The translations under genes and the position numbers were made by a program. From positions 1 through 64,000 of the forward strand of contig CAZQFV010000008.1 in the NCBI GenBank assembly GCA_964592645.1: a stretch of 64,000 nt of DNA. Direction: 5' to 3'. Shown here piece by piece: positions 55,913 through 64,000 of this stretch (its first letter is position 1; every line of letters starts with the position of its first letter). The notes under the pieces were generated by a model. The model did not search any database. It saw only the letters and a program-made list of their open reading frames with translations, and was not told the origin of the DNA. Origin of the DNA: CAZQFV01 sp964592645. Its GTDB lineage: Bacteria; Chloroflexota; Chloroflexia; DTKN01.

Positions 55913-58288
55913 TCAGCGCAGGACGATCCGGCAGGGGCCCGGCCCTGTCCGCAGGTGCAGTCGCCAAAGGCCGTTCCCCATTTCCTCCAACCGAACTTCG
56001 CTGCCATCGGGCAGGCCGGCGAGGCGCGGTAGGAAGCCCGGCCACCACAGGAGGATGCTCCCCTCCAGGGTCCGCCCGGCGTCCAGGGTCAACAGCAGGC
56101 CGGCCTCGCCCAGCCGCCAGCCGGCCACCTCCGTCCCCTGGATGACATGCAGCGTGGAGCCCACCCACTGGGGGCCCGTGGCGATGGGGCGCAGCAGAAA
56201 GGCGCGGCAGCCGTGCGGCTCGACCTGCAGGAAGACGGCGGCGCTCTGCACCCGGCGGTACTCCCCGGTCCAGAACTCGTGCATGTGGCAGGGGGTGTCC
56301 GGGGCCAGGCCCAGGCCGGCCAGGTCCAGCGCCAGGTTGGCCGCCTGGTCTTCCCAGTTGAACAGGGCCACCGCCCAGCCCTGCCCCCAGGGGGCCTCCT
56401 GCGGCAGGACCATCTGTCGCGGCATCTCCTGCTCCAGGATATCCGGCACTATGGTCCGTCCGCGGTGCGGCGGCAGGGCGATGACGGCCAGGGGCCGGCC
56501 GGCCTCCTCCAGGTTCGGCAGGTCGTCTCCTAGCATCCAGGTTCCCCCACTGAAGGCGATGGCCGTCGCCAGGGTACGGACCTCGGCCGGCGTCAGCCGA
56601 CTGCCGGATTGCCGGAGGATCAACGGATCGGGGTCGTTCAGCCAGAGACGGCGGTGGGTCCAGGCGCGCGTCAGGATGTTGCGCAGCGTGTTCACCGTGG
56701 CCGGGAAAGAGGGATCGCCGCGCAGGATGGGCGTGGCGGCGCCAAAGCGCGGCTCCCAGTCTGGAGCCACGTCTTGCTCCACCCGCATCGTGTCCACCAG
56801 GCCGACCGCCGGCCCCAGGGGGCAGCCGCAGCCCAATAGGGTGGTCTCCGGGCCGGCGGCCTCGCGGACTACCTCCAGCCCTCGGCGCAGCGCCTGGGCC
56901 CGGGTGACATTCGGCCGGTGGTGTCGGCCGGGCAGCGCGGCGCCGTAGAGAAAGTCCAGCTTCAGGTAGGAGTAGCCCCATTCCTGCACCGCGGTGGCGA
57001 TCAGTTCACGGACATACGCCTCCACCGCGGGGTGGGTGAGATCGAGCCCCAGGGAGAATCCCACGCTGCTGAACCCGGCGCTGAGCGGCCGACCGCGCCC
57101 GTCGCGCAGCACCCAGTCCGGGTGATCGCGCGCGGCCTTGGACCTGGGCTGGACGATGAACGGGGCCAACCAGAGCCCGGGCCGGAACCCGGCCTGGCGA
57201 ATGCGCTCCGCCAGCCACTTCATCCCGTGCGGGAAGCGCTCGTTGGGTTTCCAATCGCCGACCGCCCTTTCCCAGCCGTCGTCCACCTGGACTACCTCGA
57301 TGGGCAGGGTATCGCGCTGCCGGCCCATCCAGTCCATCTGCCGCAGGATATCCTCCTCGTTGACCTGGGCGCCAAAAGCGGGCCAGGAACACCAGCCCCG
57401 CGGGGCAACGGCGGCTACACGGCCGGCCATCTCTTGCCCTAATGCTTCCCCGTAGGCGCCCAGGAGGTCCTGCCCAGGCTCGCCCAGCGCCAGGGCTACT
57501 CGCTCCGAGGCTAGGCGTTCGCCCGGGGCCAGCGTCAGGCCGTCGGCGGCGCAGACGAGGGTCAGGTGGGGACGAGTGCGGCCGAGTTGGGCCCGCAGGG
57601 CGCCGAACTGGTTGGCCGTGGTCAACTGCCCGGCCAGGAAGGCCGGCCCCGCGCCCGCTGGCGTGAGCACGCCGACCATATCGGAGCGGAAGCTCCCCGG
57701 CGGCAGCGGCCGCAGCGCGGGGGCATCGTGCATCGGCGCAAAGAGCGGGCCCAGGGAGGTGCGCACGTCGCGGGCGTCCAGCGGTTTCCACCCGGCCGGG
57801 CTCCAGGACTGCCAGCCGGCACGGTAGAGGCCGGCGATAGCCGGGGGCAACTTGAGCCGCCCGCCCCACTCCGGGTCGATCTCCAGCGGCCGGAGCTCTT
57901 CCACGGCTATGGGGTAGGGCAGGGTGTTGTGGACTCCCAGTTCCAGCACGAGCAGCCCACTCTCCCGGTAGAGCGTGGCGGCCAACTCCAGTGTCGGCCG
58001 GCGGTTGTCGCTGCTCTCCACGGACAGGCGCAGGCCGGGGCCGTGGCCGTCCTGTACCGGTTCTACCTGCCAGGACCGCGGCCGGCCGTCGTCCGTGCCG
58101 ACAGAGTACAGGCGTCGGCCTCGCCGATAGACCACGCGCGAACGGGCCCAGCGGATATGAAAGTGTGGAAAGCGCGGCGCGGCCAGGTCGAAGAGTCCCA
58201 GCGGCAGGTCATAGTCCAGTCGCCAGAAGGGGCTCTCCACGGTGATCCCGCGCGGTGCTTTGTGCCAGGAGAGGGGAGAGGTGGGCAT
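55913..58288 (-). CDS. Alpha-galactosidase, GH36 family
   Basis: This protein of 791 residues has an N-terminal beta-sandwich and a catalytic barrel with RGWCSWPAFGAQVNEEDILR, IEVVQVDDGWERAVGDWKPN and SYLKLDFLYGA, where the Asp of KLDF is the nucleophile, and MRVEQDVAP as the acid/base region. A C-terminal beta domain completes the enzyme. No signal peptide; cytoplasmic. The gene stops 5 nt short of the reductase gene upstream on this strand, suggesting operon expression. Confidence 0.9.
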   Translation of the reverse strand: MPTSPLSWHKAPRGITVESPFWRLDYDLPLGLFDLAAPRFPHFHIRWARSRVVYRRGRRLYSVGTDDGRPRSWQVEPVQDGHGPGLRLSVESSDNRRPTLELAATLYRESGLLVLELGVHNTLPYPIAVEELRPLEIDPEWGGRLKLPPAIAGLYRAGWQSWSPAGWKPLDARDVRTSLGPLFAPMHDAPALRPLPPGSFRSDMVGVLTPAGAGPAFLAGQLTTANQFGALRAQLGRTRPHLTLVCAADGLTLAPGERLASERVALALGEPGQDLLGAYGEALGQEMAGRVAAVAPRGWCSWPAFGAQVNEEDILRQMDWMGRQRDTLPIEVVQVDDGWERAVGDWKPNERFPHGMKWLAERIRQAGFRPGLWLAPFIVQPRSKAARDHPDWVLRDGRGRPLSAGFSSVGFSLGLDLTHPAVEAYVRELIATAVQEWGYSYLKLDFLYGAALPGRHHRPNVTRAQALRRGLEVVREAAGPETTLLGCGCPLGPAVGLVDTMRVEQDVAPDWEPRFGAATPILRGDPSFPATVNTLRNILTRAWTHRRLWLNDPDPLILRQSGSRLTPAEVRTLATAIAFSGGTWMLGDDLPNLEEAGRPLAVIALPPHRGRTIVPDILEQEMPRQMVLPQEAPWGQGWAVALFNWEDQAANLALDLAGLGLAPDTPCHMHEFWTGEYRRVQSAAVFLQVEPHGCRAFLLRPIATGPQWVGSTLHVIQGTEVAGWRLGEAGLLLTLDAGRTLEGSILLWWPGFLPRLAGLPDGSEVRLEEMGNGLWRLHLRTGPGPCRIVLR

Positions 58289-58292
58289 GCCG

Positions 58293-59252
58293 TTAACCTT
58301 TCACGGTCCTCCGCCAGTAATCGAGAATATCCCGCAGCGACTGCTCCAGCGAGATGCGCGGCTCCCACCCCGTGCATTGGCGGAAGCGGGAGCTGTCGCA
58401 GATCAGCAGCGGCACGTCCGAAGGGCGCATACGCCGGGGGTCCGTCTCGACCCGGATCGGCACGGCGCTGAGCGAAAGGAGGGTCTGCAGGATGGCCGAG
58501 ATGCTGCAGGCGGCGCCGCTGCCCAGGTTGTACACCTGGCCGGGCTCCCCGTGGGTCAGGGCCAGGTGATAGGCGCGCACCATGTCGCGGACGTCGGTAA
58601 AGTCGCGCTGGGCGCTGAGGTTGCCGACGCGGACGGCCGGTTCTCGGCGGCCGGCCTCGATCTCGGCGATCTGCTGGGCAAAGTCGCTGGTGACGAACCC
58701 CAGGGCCTGGCGGGGGCCGATGTGGTTAAAGGGCCGCACCCGCACGATGCGCAGGTGATGGCTGATAAAGTACTGCAGCCCCAGCATGTCCTGGGCCACT
58801 TTGCTCACCGCGTAGGGGTTGGCCGGCCGCAGCGGCGTCTCCTCGTCCACCGGCACGTCCTCCGGGCGCACCATGCCGTACTCCTCGCCCGATCCGACCA
58901 CCAGGATGGCCGGGTCCAGCCCGGCCTCTATTACTGCTTGCAGCAGGTTGACCTGGGAGGCGATGTTGTTGGTTAGGGTGGCAATGGGGTCGGCAAAGGA
59001 GGCGGCGGGGGAGGAGAGCGCCGCCAGGTGAAAGATAGCCTCCGGCCGGCACTCGGCCACGGCGGCGGCCGTCCAGCGCGGGTCCAACAGATCTCCGGAG
59101 AGCATGGCGAGGCGTTCGCGGATGGGGTCCAGGTTCTCATTGGAGCAGCCGGCGAAACAGAGGGCGTACACCTCCCACCCGGGCTGGGCCAAGAGGTGCT
59201 CGCAGAGATGGCTGCCGGCGAAACCGGAGGCGCCGGTGACGAGAGCGCGCAA
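58293..59252 (-). CDS. NAD(P)-dependent sugar-nucleotide reductase/epimerase (GDP-4-keto-6-deoxymannose reductase-like)
   Basis: This protein of 319 residues uses a TTG start (59252) with AGGAGG upstream. It is an extended short-chain dehydrogenase: ALVTGASGFAGSHLCEHLL (NAD(P)-binding glycine motif), VVGSGEEYG, PYAVSKVAQDML (Tyr-x3-Lys catalytic pair) and RPFNHIGPRQALGFVTSDFA. The HIGPRQ...FVTSDFA block is typical of RMD-type reductases that make GDP-D-rhamnose for surface glycans. No partner GMD gene is in the window. Confidence 0.85.
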   Translation of the reverse strand: MRALVTGASGFAGSHLCEHLLAQPGWEVYALCFAGCSNENLDPIRERLAMLSGDLLDPRWTAAAVAECRPEAIFHLAALSSPAASFADPIATLTNNIASQVNLLQAVIEAGLDPAILVVGSGEEYGMVRPEDVPVDEETPLRPANPYAVSKVAQDMLGLQYFISHHLRIVRVRPFNHIGPRQALGFVTSDFAQQIAEIEAGRREPAVRVGNLSAQRDFTDVRDMVRAYHLALTHGEPGQVYNLGSGAACSISAILQTLLSLSAVPIRVETDPRRMRPSDVPLLICDSSRFRQCTGWEPRISLEQSLRDILDYWRRTVKG

Positions 59253-59296
59253 GGTTAGCCTCCTGGTGTTCCCTCGGTGGTGGTCTTGGCGTTTCC

Positions 59297-60055
59297 CTAA
59301 GGCAACCCCACACGCTGGGCCAGCTCGATGACCCGCTGGCGCAGCGCGTCGGCGGACGGCAGGTAGGCCAGGGCCAGGCCCTGGGCATCGAACTCGCGCA
59401 CGGCCGGGTGGTCGGGCAGCGTCCCCAGGAGCTCCAGGCGGCCGGCGGCGATGGCTTCTTGCAGCACGGGCGGGATGCCGTCGCGCACCCGGTTGACAAT
59501 GAGCACGACCCGTCCGACCGAGGTGCGCAGCTCGTGGATGAGCTCCTGCATGCGCACCGCCGTGCTGATCCCGCGCAGCGAGGGGTCGGAGATGAGAAAA
59601 AGGATGTCCACGTCGCGGGTCGTCTGCCGGCTGAGGTGCTCCATCCCGGCCTCGTTGTCGATTACGACATAATCATAGCCACCCTGCAGTTGGTCCAGGC
59701 ATGTGCGCAGCATGCTGTTGGCGGCGCAGTAGCAGCCGGGGCCCTCGGGCCGGCCCATGGCCACCAGGTCGATGCGCTGTCCTTCCACCACGGCCTCGTT
59801 GATCTTCCACTCCAGGTAGTCCAGTTTGCTCATGCCGGGGGTGAAGGTGCCCTGCTTGACCGCCTGCAGCATGTCCTCGCGGATGTCGCCGACCGTGCTC
59901 TCCAGCGGCATGCCCAGGGCCATGTGCAGGTTGGCGGCGGGGTCGGCGTCTACGGCCAGGACCGTGCCGAACTGGGTCAGCCAATGGGCCAGGAGCGCGG
60001 CGAAGGTGGTCTTCCCGGTTCCGCCCTTGCCGGCGATGGCAATCGTTTTGGTCAT
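59297..60055 (-). CDS. CooC-type nickel-insertion ATPase
   Basis: This protein of 252 residues (ATG 60055) is a SIMIBI/MinD-type ATPase: TIAIAGKGGTGKTTFAALLA (deviant Walker A), VLAVDADPAANLHMALGM and YDYVVIDNEAGMEHLSR. The EGPGCYCAANSMLR segment carries the CxC motif of CooC, used in Ni insertion into carbon monoxide dehydrogenase. No CODH gene is in the window; a DUF3786 gene lies 20 kb away. Confidence 0.87.
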   Translation of the reverse strand: MTKTIAIAGKGGTGKTTFAALLAHWLTQFGTVLAVDADPAANLHMALGMPLESTVGDIREDMLQAVKQGTFTPGMSKLDYLEWKINEAVVEGQRIDLVAMGRPEGPGCYCAANSMLRTCLDQLQGGYDYVVIDNEAGMEHLSRQTTRDVDILFLISDPSLRGISTAVRMQELIHELRTSVGRVVLIVNRVRDGIPPVLQEAIAAGRLELLGTLPDHPAVREFDAQGLALAYLPSADALRQRVIELAQRVGLP

Positions 60056-60131
60056 GGATCGGCACCTCGCTCGCGGCGGTGATTGTGGGGGTCGGCCGGC
60101 CAGACGAAATCCCGGCGCCTTGCCCTGGTGC

Positions 60132-60160
60132 ATTGTACTACAGCCTGTCCCAGGGTGCAA
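60132..60160 (-). promoter_or_regulatory. Promoter of the cooC operon
   Basis: On the minus strand TTGCAC (60160-60155), 17-nt spacer, TACAAT (60137-60132). Confidence 0.7.
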
Positions 60161-60174
60161 CTCTGCGTTGAAAA

Positions 60175-60203
60175 TTGGCATGTGCCGGAATAACGTGTAT
60201 AAT
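60175..60203 (+). promoter_or_regulatory. Promoter of the WD40 gene
   Basis: TTGGCA (60175-60180), 17-nt spacer, TATAAT (60198-60203). Confidence 0.75.
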
Positions 60204-60222
60204 AGCCGGCGGAGGAATGTCC

Positions 60223-62430
60223 ATGCCTGCTACGGACCAGGGCCAAGAGCGCCGCACCCGCCTCCAGGGATGGCTGCAGACGGCCGCCTTCCTGGGAGCG
60301 GCCGCGATCCTGGGAGTCGTGCTCTATACCGCGTTTGTCGTCCAGTCCGAGCGCCGCGCCGCGGAACGGACGGTAACGTCCGTGGAACAGAGCCGGGTCG
60401 CCACTGCCACGCCGCGATCCAGGGCCCCCACCCTGGAACCGCTGGACCCGGCCATCTTGGAGCAGCTACGGAGCACGCCGCTGCCGGCGGCGCTGCTGCC
60501 TATCACCGCCGACTCCGCCGCGCAGGTTGCGGAGGTGGCCCGTTGGGGCCGCGGCGCGCTGCGCGCGGTGGCCTGGTCCCCGGATGGCGAGGTCCTGGCG
60601 GCGGGCACCACGCTCGGCGTCTTCCTGTACGATTCCCGGACACTGCAGGAGCTGCGGTTCCTGGATGCCGGGGGCGGTGTCATGTGGCTGGCCTTTTCTC
60701 CGGACGGCCAGGTCCTGGCGGCGATGTCGTTCTGGTCCTCGGGGCAGTGGCCCCAGGTGCAGCAGTGGCGGGTCGCCGATGGGCAGCTCTTGGAGACGAT
60801 CCGGGAAATCCCGTCCACCGACGCGGCGATTGCCTTTTCCGCCGAGGGCAGGCTGCTGCTGGCCTGGGTGCTCTGGGATGGCGATGCCATCGGGCTGTGG
60901 GAAGGGGGAATGGCGCAGCAGGGCTCCGGCTCCCTGGTGTTGGTTGCCGAAGGGACGGAGACCCGCCTGCCCATTCCCCGGAGCGAAGCCGGGGCCCCCG
61001 GTACCGCACCGGTCGCTCTTTCTCCGAACGGGCGCTTGGTGGCCGTGGGTATGCCGGACGGCAACGTCTACGTCCGCCAGGTCGCCGACGGTCTGCTCCT
61101 CGCTACCCTCAAAGCGGCCGGCGGCCCGGTAGAGCATCTGGCATTCGCTCCCAACGGGCGGTTTCTGGCAGCGGGTTCCTCGAACTCGGGCGTGCGGCTG
61201 TGGCAGGTGGCCGGCGGCAGCCTGCTCTACGTGCTCGATGAAGGCGCGGCAGTGTCGGACTTGGCCTTTTCCGCCGACGGACGCCGGTTAGCGGTGCTGG
61301 GCGGCGAGACGACGCGGCTCTACGGTGTGGACAGCGGCGCGCTGGTGCGCGTGTTGGACATAAGGGGGCCGGAAGGGGCCAGTGGGCCCGCTCCTGCGCC
61401 GCCGGAGGGCCGGGTGGCCTTTTCTCCCGACGGCCAGGTCCTGGCCGTCGGGGTGGTCGACGGGCCGCTGCTGATGGTCCGAACGGAGGATGGCCGGCTC
61501 CTGCGGTCCTGGTCCGGCTTTGGCCAACCCTTGGTCGGCCCGGCGTTGTCCGCGGACGGCAGCACCCTGGCGACCGCCACTTACCCCGGTGGAGCCGTTT
61601 GGCTCTGGGACGTGGCGTACGCTATCCCCCGGCAGGTGCTCCGTTCCCCGGAATCTCCGGCGAGCCCTGGCGCGCGGCCCCCGGGCGCGTTCTCTCCCGA
61701 CGGCCGGCTCCTGGCGCGGGCCGAGGGAAGCGCCGTCACGCTCTGGCGGGTGGCCGACGGGACGGTTGCCGGCCGGGTGCCGCCGGTGGGCCAGGATGTG
61801 CTGTCGCCGACGGAGCGTCCTCTGTGCACTGCCTTCTCGCCCGATAGCCAGTGGCTCGCCGTCGGTTATGAAAGGGGCCCGTTGCTGCTCTGGCAGATGT
61901 CTTGGGGCACGTCGCGCTGGATAACGTCCGAGGCCAGTCTGTGGGGTGATGCGCCGAGCTGGTGTGATCTGGCCTTTTCCCCGGGCGGGCAATACCTGGC
62001 GGCCTCGTGGTTTGGCAGCCCGGTGTATCTCTGGCAGGTCCCCGAGGGGACGGCTGTCCACCAGTGGGAAACGGAGTGTATAGGGGGGGCCGCCTTCTCC
62101 CCCGACGGCCAACTCCTGGCGACAAAGACGTCGTTTGATGAGATTGCGATATGGGAGGTGGCGAGCGGAGAGCGGCGGCGCACCCTGGCGGTGCCGGCGG
62201 AGGGCGGGCTGGGGCTGGCCTTTTCTGCGGATGGATCTATCCTGGCCGGCGGCTCGAAGGGAGGGGCCATCTTCCTCTGGCGCGTCGACGACGGGACGCT
62301 CCTGCGCACCTTGGAGGGCCATGTGGGCCTGATCACCGGCCTGGCTTTTTCCCTCGATGGACGCCGACTCTTCAGCGCCTCGGTCGATGGCACGGTGCGG
62401 GTGTGGGGGTGCGTCGTGGCGTCTCGCTGA
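60223..62430 (+). CDS. Membrane-anchored WD40 protein with two beta-propellers
   Basis: ATG 60223 fits the GGAGGA site (60211-60216); ATG 60217 is too close. The protein has 735 residues. One N-terminal membrane helix (about 17-40) is followed by a short spacer and about 14 WD40-like blades marked by LAFSPDGQVLA-type strands (VMWLAFSPDGQVLAAM, VEHLAFAPNGRFLAAGS, CTAFSPDSQWLAVGY, ITGLAFSLDGRRLF), enough for two seven-bladed propellers. No enzymatic domain. The propellers should lie outside the membrane (N-in, C-out) if the basic N-terminus stays inside. Partner unknown. Confidence 0.82.
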   Translation: MPATDQGQERRTRLQGWLQTAAFLGAAAILGVVLYTAFVVQSERRAAERTVTSVEQSRVATATPRSRAPTLEPLDPAILEQLRSTPLPAALLPITADSAAQVAEVARWGRGALRAVAWSPDGEVLAAGTTLGVFLYDSRTLQELRFLDAGGGVMWLAFSPDGQVLAAMSFWSSGQWPQVQQWRVADGQLLETIREIPSTDAAIAFSAEGRLLLAWVLWDGDAIGLWEGGMAQQGSGSLVLVAEGTETRLPIPRSEAGAPGTAPVALSPNGRLVAVGMPDGNVYVRQVADGLLLATLKAAGGPVEHLAFAPNGRFLAAGSSNSGVRLWQVAGGSLLYVLDEGAAVSDLAFSADGRRLAVLGGETTRLYGVDSGALVRVLDIRGPEGASGPAPAPPEGRVAFSPDGQVLAVGVVDGPLLMVRTEDGRLLRSWSGFGQPLVGPALSADGSTLATATYPGGAVWLWDVAYAIPRQVLRSPESPASPGARPPGAFSPDGRLLARAEGSAVTLWRVADGTVAGRVPPVGQDVLSPTERPLCTAFSPDSQWLAVGYERGPLLLWQMSWGTSRWITSEASLWGDAPSWCDLAFSPGGQYLAASWFGSPVYLWQVPEGTAVHQWETECIGGAAFSPDGQLLATKTSFDEIAIWEVASGERRRTLAVPAEGGLGLAFSADGSILAGGSKGGAIFLWRVDDGTLLRTLEGHVGLITGLAFSLDGRRLFSASVDGTVRVWGCVVASR

Positions 62431-62453
62431 TTGCGCAACGAGAGCGGGGTGTA

Positions 62454-62484
62454 CGAGAGATGAGGGCAAAGAGCGGAGAGCTGC
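62454..62484 (+). repeat. Dispersed purine-rich repeat, copy 4
   Basis: GAGAGATGAGGGCAAAGAGC continues GGAGAGCTG in the 144-nt gap after the WD40 gene. Confidence 0.55.
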
Positions 62485-62574
62485 TATTGATCTCTGCCTA
62501 GATCCCTAAAGCCGGTGCGCGCGGATTTTGGCTTCAAGGTAGTATAGCAAGCGGAGCAGGAGTCAGTAACTGAC

Positions 62575-62904
62575 ATGCGCGTTTGGGATGTTCCGCCCGA
62601 AATCCTCTGCCGCCAGCACCTGCTCGGCGAGCATCGCGAGATCCACGCGCTGTGGACGATCCTGACACAGGGCAAGAAAGGCTATGCCAACCATCCCGAG
62701 ACGAAACGTTGGCGGGGCAAGGAGCGGGCCCTCTTTCGGCGCCACGAGCGGATCGTCGCCGAGATGCTGGCCCGCGGCTATCGGCACGGCACGCCCCTGG
62801 ATCCTGCCGCGGCCTCGGGGCTGGATGTGCAGGAGGAATACGTGGATACGCCGGAGGAGCAGATCGAGATCCTGAGGCGCAAGAAGTGCGGCTGCCTAGT
62901 CTGA
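62575..62904 (+). CDS. Pyrimidine-dimer glycosylase / endonuclease V-family protein
   Basis: This protein of 109 residues starts MRVWDVPPEILCRQHLLGEH and continues REIHALWTIL, KGYANHPETKRWRGKERALF and HERIVAEMLARGYRHGTPLD, the pattern of the T4 DenV-like Pyr_excise family in bacteria. The catalytic residue of DenV is the N-terminal amine of Thr2 plus a Glu; here residue 2 is Arg, common in the bacterial branch, so repair activity is uncertain. The C-terminus KKCGCLV is Cys-rich. It overlaps the HemW start by 1 nt. Confidence 0.72.
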   Translation: MRVWDVPPEILCRQHLLGEHREIHALWTILTQGKKGYANHPETKRWRGKERALFRRHERIVAEMLARGYRHGTPLDPAAASGLDVQEEYVDTPEEQIEILRRKKCGCLV

Positions 62905-64000
62905 TGGCCCAGGATGCAGGGTGCAAGATGCACGATACGGGATCGGCTGTGAGCTCGCCTTGGGATTTGCCCTACGGGCTGCACCTCTACCTGCACATCC
63001 CCTTTTGTCGCTCCAAGTGCCGGTACTGCGACTTTGTCTCGTACGCGGGGAGGGAAGGGCTTTTGGCGCCGTACGTCCAGGCGCTGTGCCGGGAGATATC
63101 CTGGATCGGCAGCCAGGTTCCGGCCGGCGATCGGGGAGCGAGGCCGACCCTCTACATCGGCGGCGGCACGCCCACGGTGTTGCCTCCGGCCGGCCTGGAA
63201 GAGATCCTGCGCGCCTGCGCCGCCGTGCTCGACCTGGACGGCGCCGAGATCACCGTTGAGGCCAACCCCGGCACGCTGTCCCAGGAGCATGTTCGCCTCC
63301 TCTGTTCCTGGGGCGTCAACAGGCTTTCGCTGGGCGCGCAGTCCTTCTCCCCGGATGCTCTGCGCCTGCTCGGGCGTATTCACAGCGTCGCCGAGGCCGA
63401 CCAATCGCTGGCCTGGGCCCGGCAGGCCGGCCGGCTCCAGGTCAACCTGGACCTCATCTTTGGCCTGCCGGGGCAGACGTTGGCCGATTGGCGGCGCGAC
63501 CTGGAGGAGGCGCTGGCCCGGGAACCCGATCACCTGTCGCTGTATGCCCTCTCGTTGGAGGAGGGGACCCCGTTGGCGGCGGCCGTGCTGTCCGGCGAGC
63601 TGCCCACGCCCGACGAGGACACCGCCGCGGAGATGTACCTCTGGGCAGAGGAGCGGCTGTCCGGCGCCGGCTACGAGCACTATGAGATCTCTAACTGGGC
63701 CAAACCCGGCTGCTGGTCGCGGCACAACATCGCCTACTGGCGCAACGAGGACTATACGGGCTGCGGGGCGGCGGCGCACTCGCACGCCGGCCGGCGGCGC
63801 TGGAGCAATACGGCCGCCGTGGAGGACTACATCGCCTCCCTGGAGAAGGGCCGGCTGCCGGTGGCCGGTGAGGAGGAGGTCGATACGCCCACGGCGATGG
63901 GTGAGACGATGATGCTGGGCCTGAGGCTGCTGGCCGGTGTGCCGTCCGCCGTGTTTGCTGCGCGCTATGGGGTGGAGCTGACCCTGGTGTACGGTCCCGT
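62904..64000 (+). CDS. hemW: HemW-like radical SAM protein (partial, runs off the window)
   Basis: One open frame extends from ATG 62904 (overlapping the previous stop) or ATG 62928 to the window end without a stop. GLHLYLHIPFCRSKCRYCDF holds the CxxxCxxC [4Fe-4S] motif; LYIGGGTPTVL, ITVEANPGTLS, VNRLSLGAQSFSPDALRLLG, NLDLIFGLPGQ and YEISNWAKPGCWSRHNIAYW are HemN/HemW signatures. HemW acts as a heme chaperone rather than a coproporphyrinogen oxidase. About 366 codons are present; the C-terminal end is missing. The start region is made of an AGGATGCAGGGTGCAAGATG repeat-like string. Confidence 0.92.
   Translation, partial: MAQDAGCKMHDTGSAVSSPWDLPYGLHLYLHIPFCRSKCRYCDFVSYAGREGLLAPYVQALCREISWIGSQVPAGDRGARPTLYIGGGTPTVLPPAGLEEILRACAAVLDLDGAEITVEANPGTLSQEHVRLLCSWGVNRLSLGAQSFSPDALRLLGRIHSVAEADQSLAWARQAGRLQVNLDLIFGLPGQTLADWRRDLEEALAREPDHLSLYALSLEEGTPLAAAVLSGELPTPDEDTAAEMYLWAEERLSGAGYEHYEISNWAKPGCWSRHNIAYWRNEDYTGCGAAAHSHAGRRRWSNTAAVEDYIASLEKGRLPVAGEEEVDTPTAMGETMMLGLRLLAGVPSAVFAARYGVELTLVYGP

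Overview
This window (about 64 kb, GC-rich throughout) looks like a scaffold from an uncultivated Chloroflexota bacterium, probably Anaerolineae-like. That placement is an inference from membrane proteins with Pro/Thr-rich linkers, a secreted protease carrying the YLPIVLKN linker, a TPR/roadblock gene pair with PFSLEELG motifs, and CooC plus DUF3786 genes. A run of exactly 100 N at 14308-14407 shows it is a scaffolded, probably metagenomic, assembly.

Region 1 (1-30050, all on the plus strand) is a contractile injection system (eCIS) locus. After a metallophosphoesterase/ParB-like pair, a clear sigma-70-type promoter at 1728-1756 precedes the AAA+ ATPase (Afp15-like). Then come two cysteine-rich YkgJ-type proteins, three candidate cargo proteins that share one N-terminal module, the DUF4255 cap protein (Afp16-like), one sheath, two tube proteins, two small assembly proteins, a proline-rich DUF4157 protein broken by the scaffold gap, LysM baseplate hub, VgrG-like spike, PAAR tip, gp25-like wedge, baseplate J and a tail-protein-I-like wedge. 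No tape measure and no tail fibre is visible. The cluster runs directly into five paralogous genes (21425-30050). Four of them encode two Ig-like domains on the N-terminal side, one membrane helix, a Pro/Thr linker and a different C-terminal domain. I propose these as membrane docking or sensing partners of the particle. Between the third and fourth paralogue is a 36-bp repeat / 36-bp spacer / 36-bp repeat unit that resembles a minimal CRISPR.

Region 2 (30051-34359) is a worn boundary: a frameshifted formylglycine-generating-enzyme relic, a DUF3592 membrane protein, an MBL-fold hydrolase, an aldehyde:ferredoxin oxidoreductase remnant reduced to its two ends, and a PLDc_N / ABC ATPase / ABC permease set.

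Region 3 (34360-41281) has a class III aminotransferase and MFS transporter facing a GH31 glycosidase across overlapping divergent promoters, a DUF3786 protein, tRNA-Lys(UUU) and a membrane protein.

Region 4 (41316-45361) is a minus-strand respiratory operon: heme O synthase, a 34-residue membrane peptide, a cupredoxin subunit that has lost its CuA ligands, a heme-copper oxidase subunit I with Asp in place of one CuB histidine, and a YgbA-type nitrosative-stress protein. Together these suggest a nitric oxide reductase. A promoter plus strong terminator just upstream may define a roughly 70-nt RNA.

Region 5 (45397-64000) is mostly housekeeping and surface functions: DegV, site-2 protease, SbcD, a TPR/PFSLEELG protein with a roadblock protein, a secreted M6 protease, a lipoprotein, an rRNA pseudouridine synthase, an operon of CooC, sugar-nucleotide reductase, GH36 alpha-galactosidase and PAS protein, a membrane WD40 protein, an endonuclease V-type glycosylase, and HemW running off the end. 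Promoters share an extended -10 close to TGTGCTATAAT, and several families of short dispersed repeats occupy the intergenic gaps.
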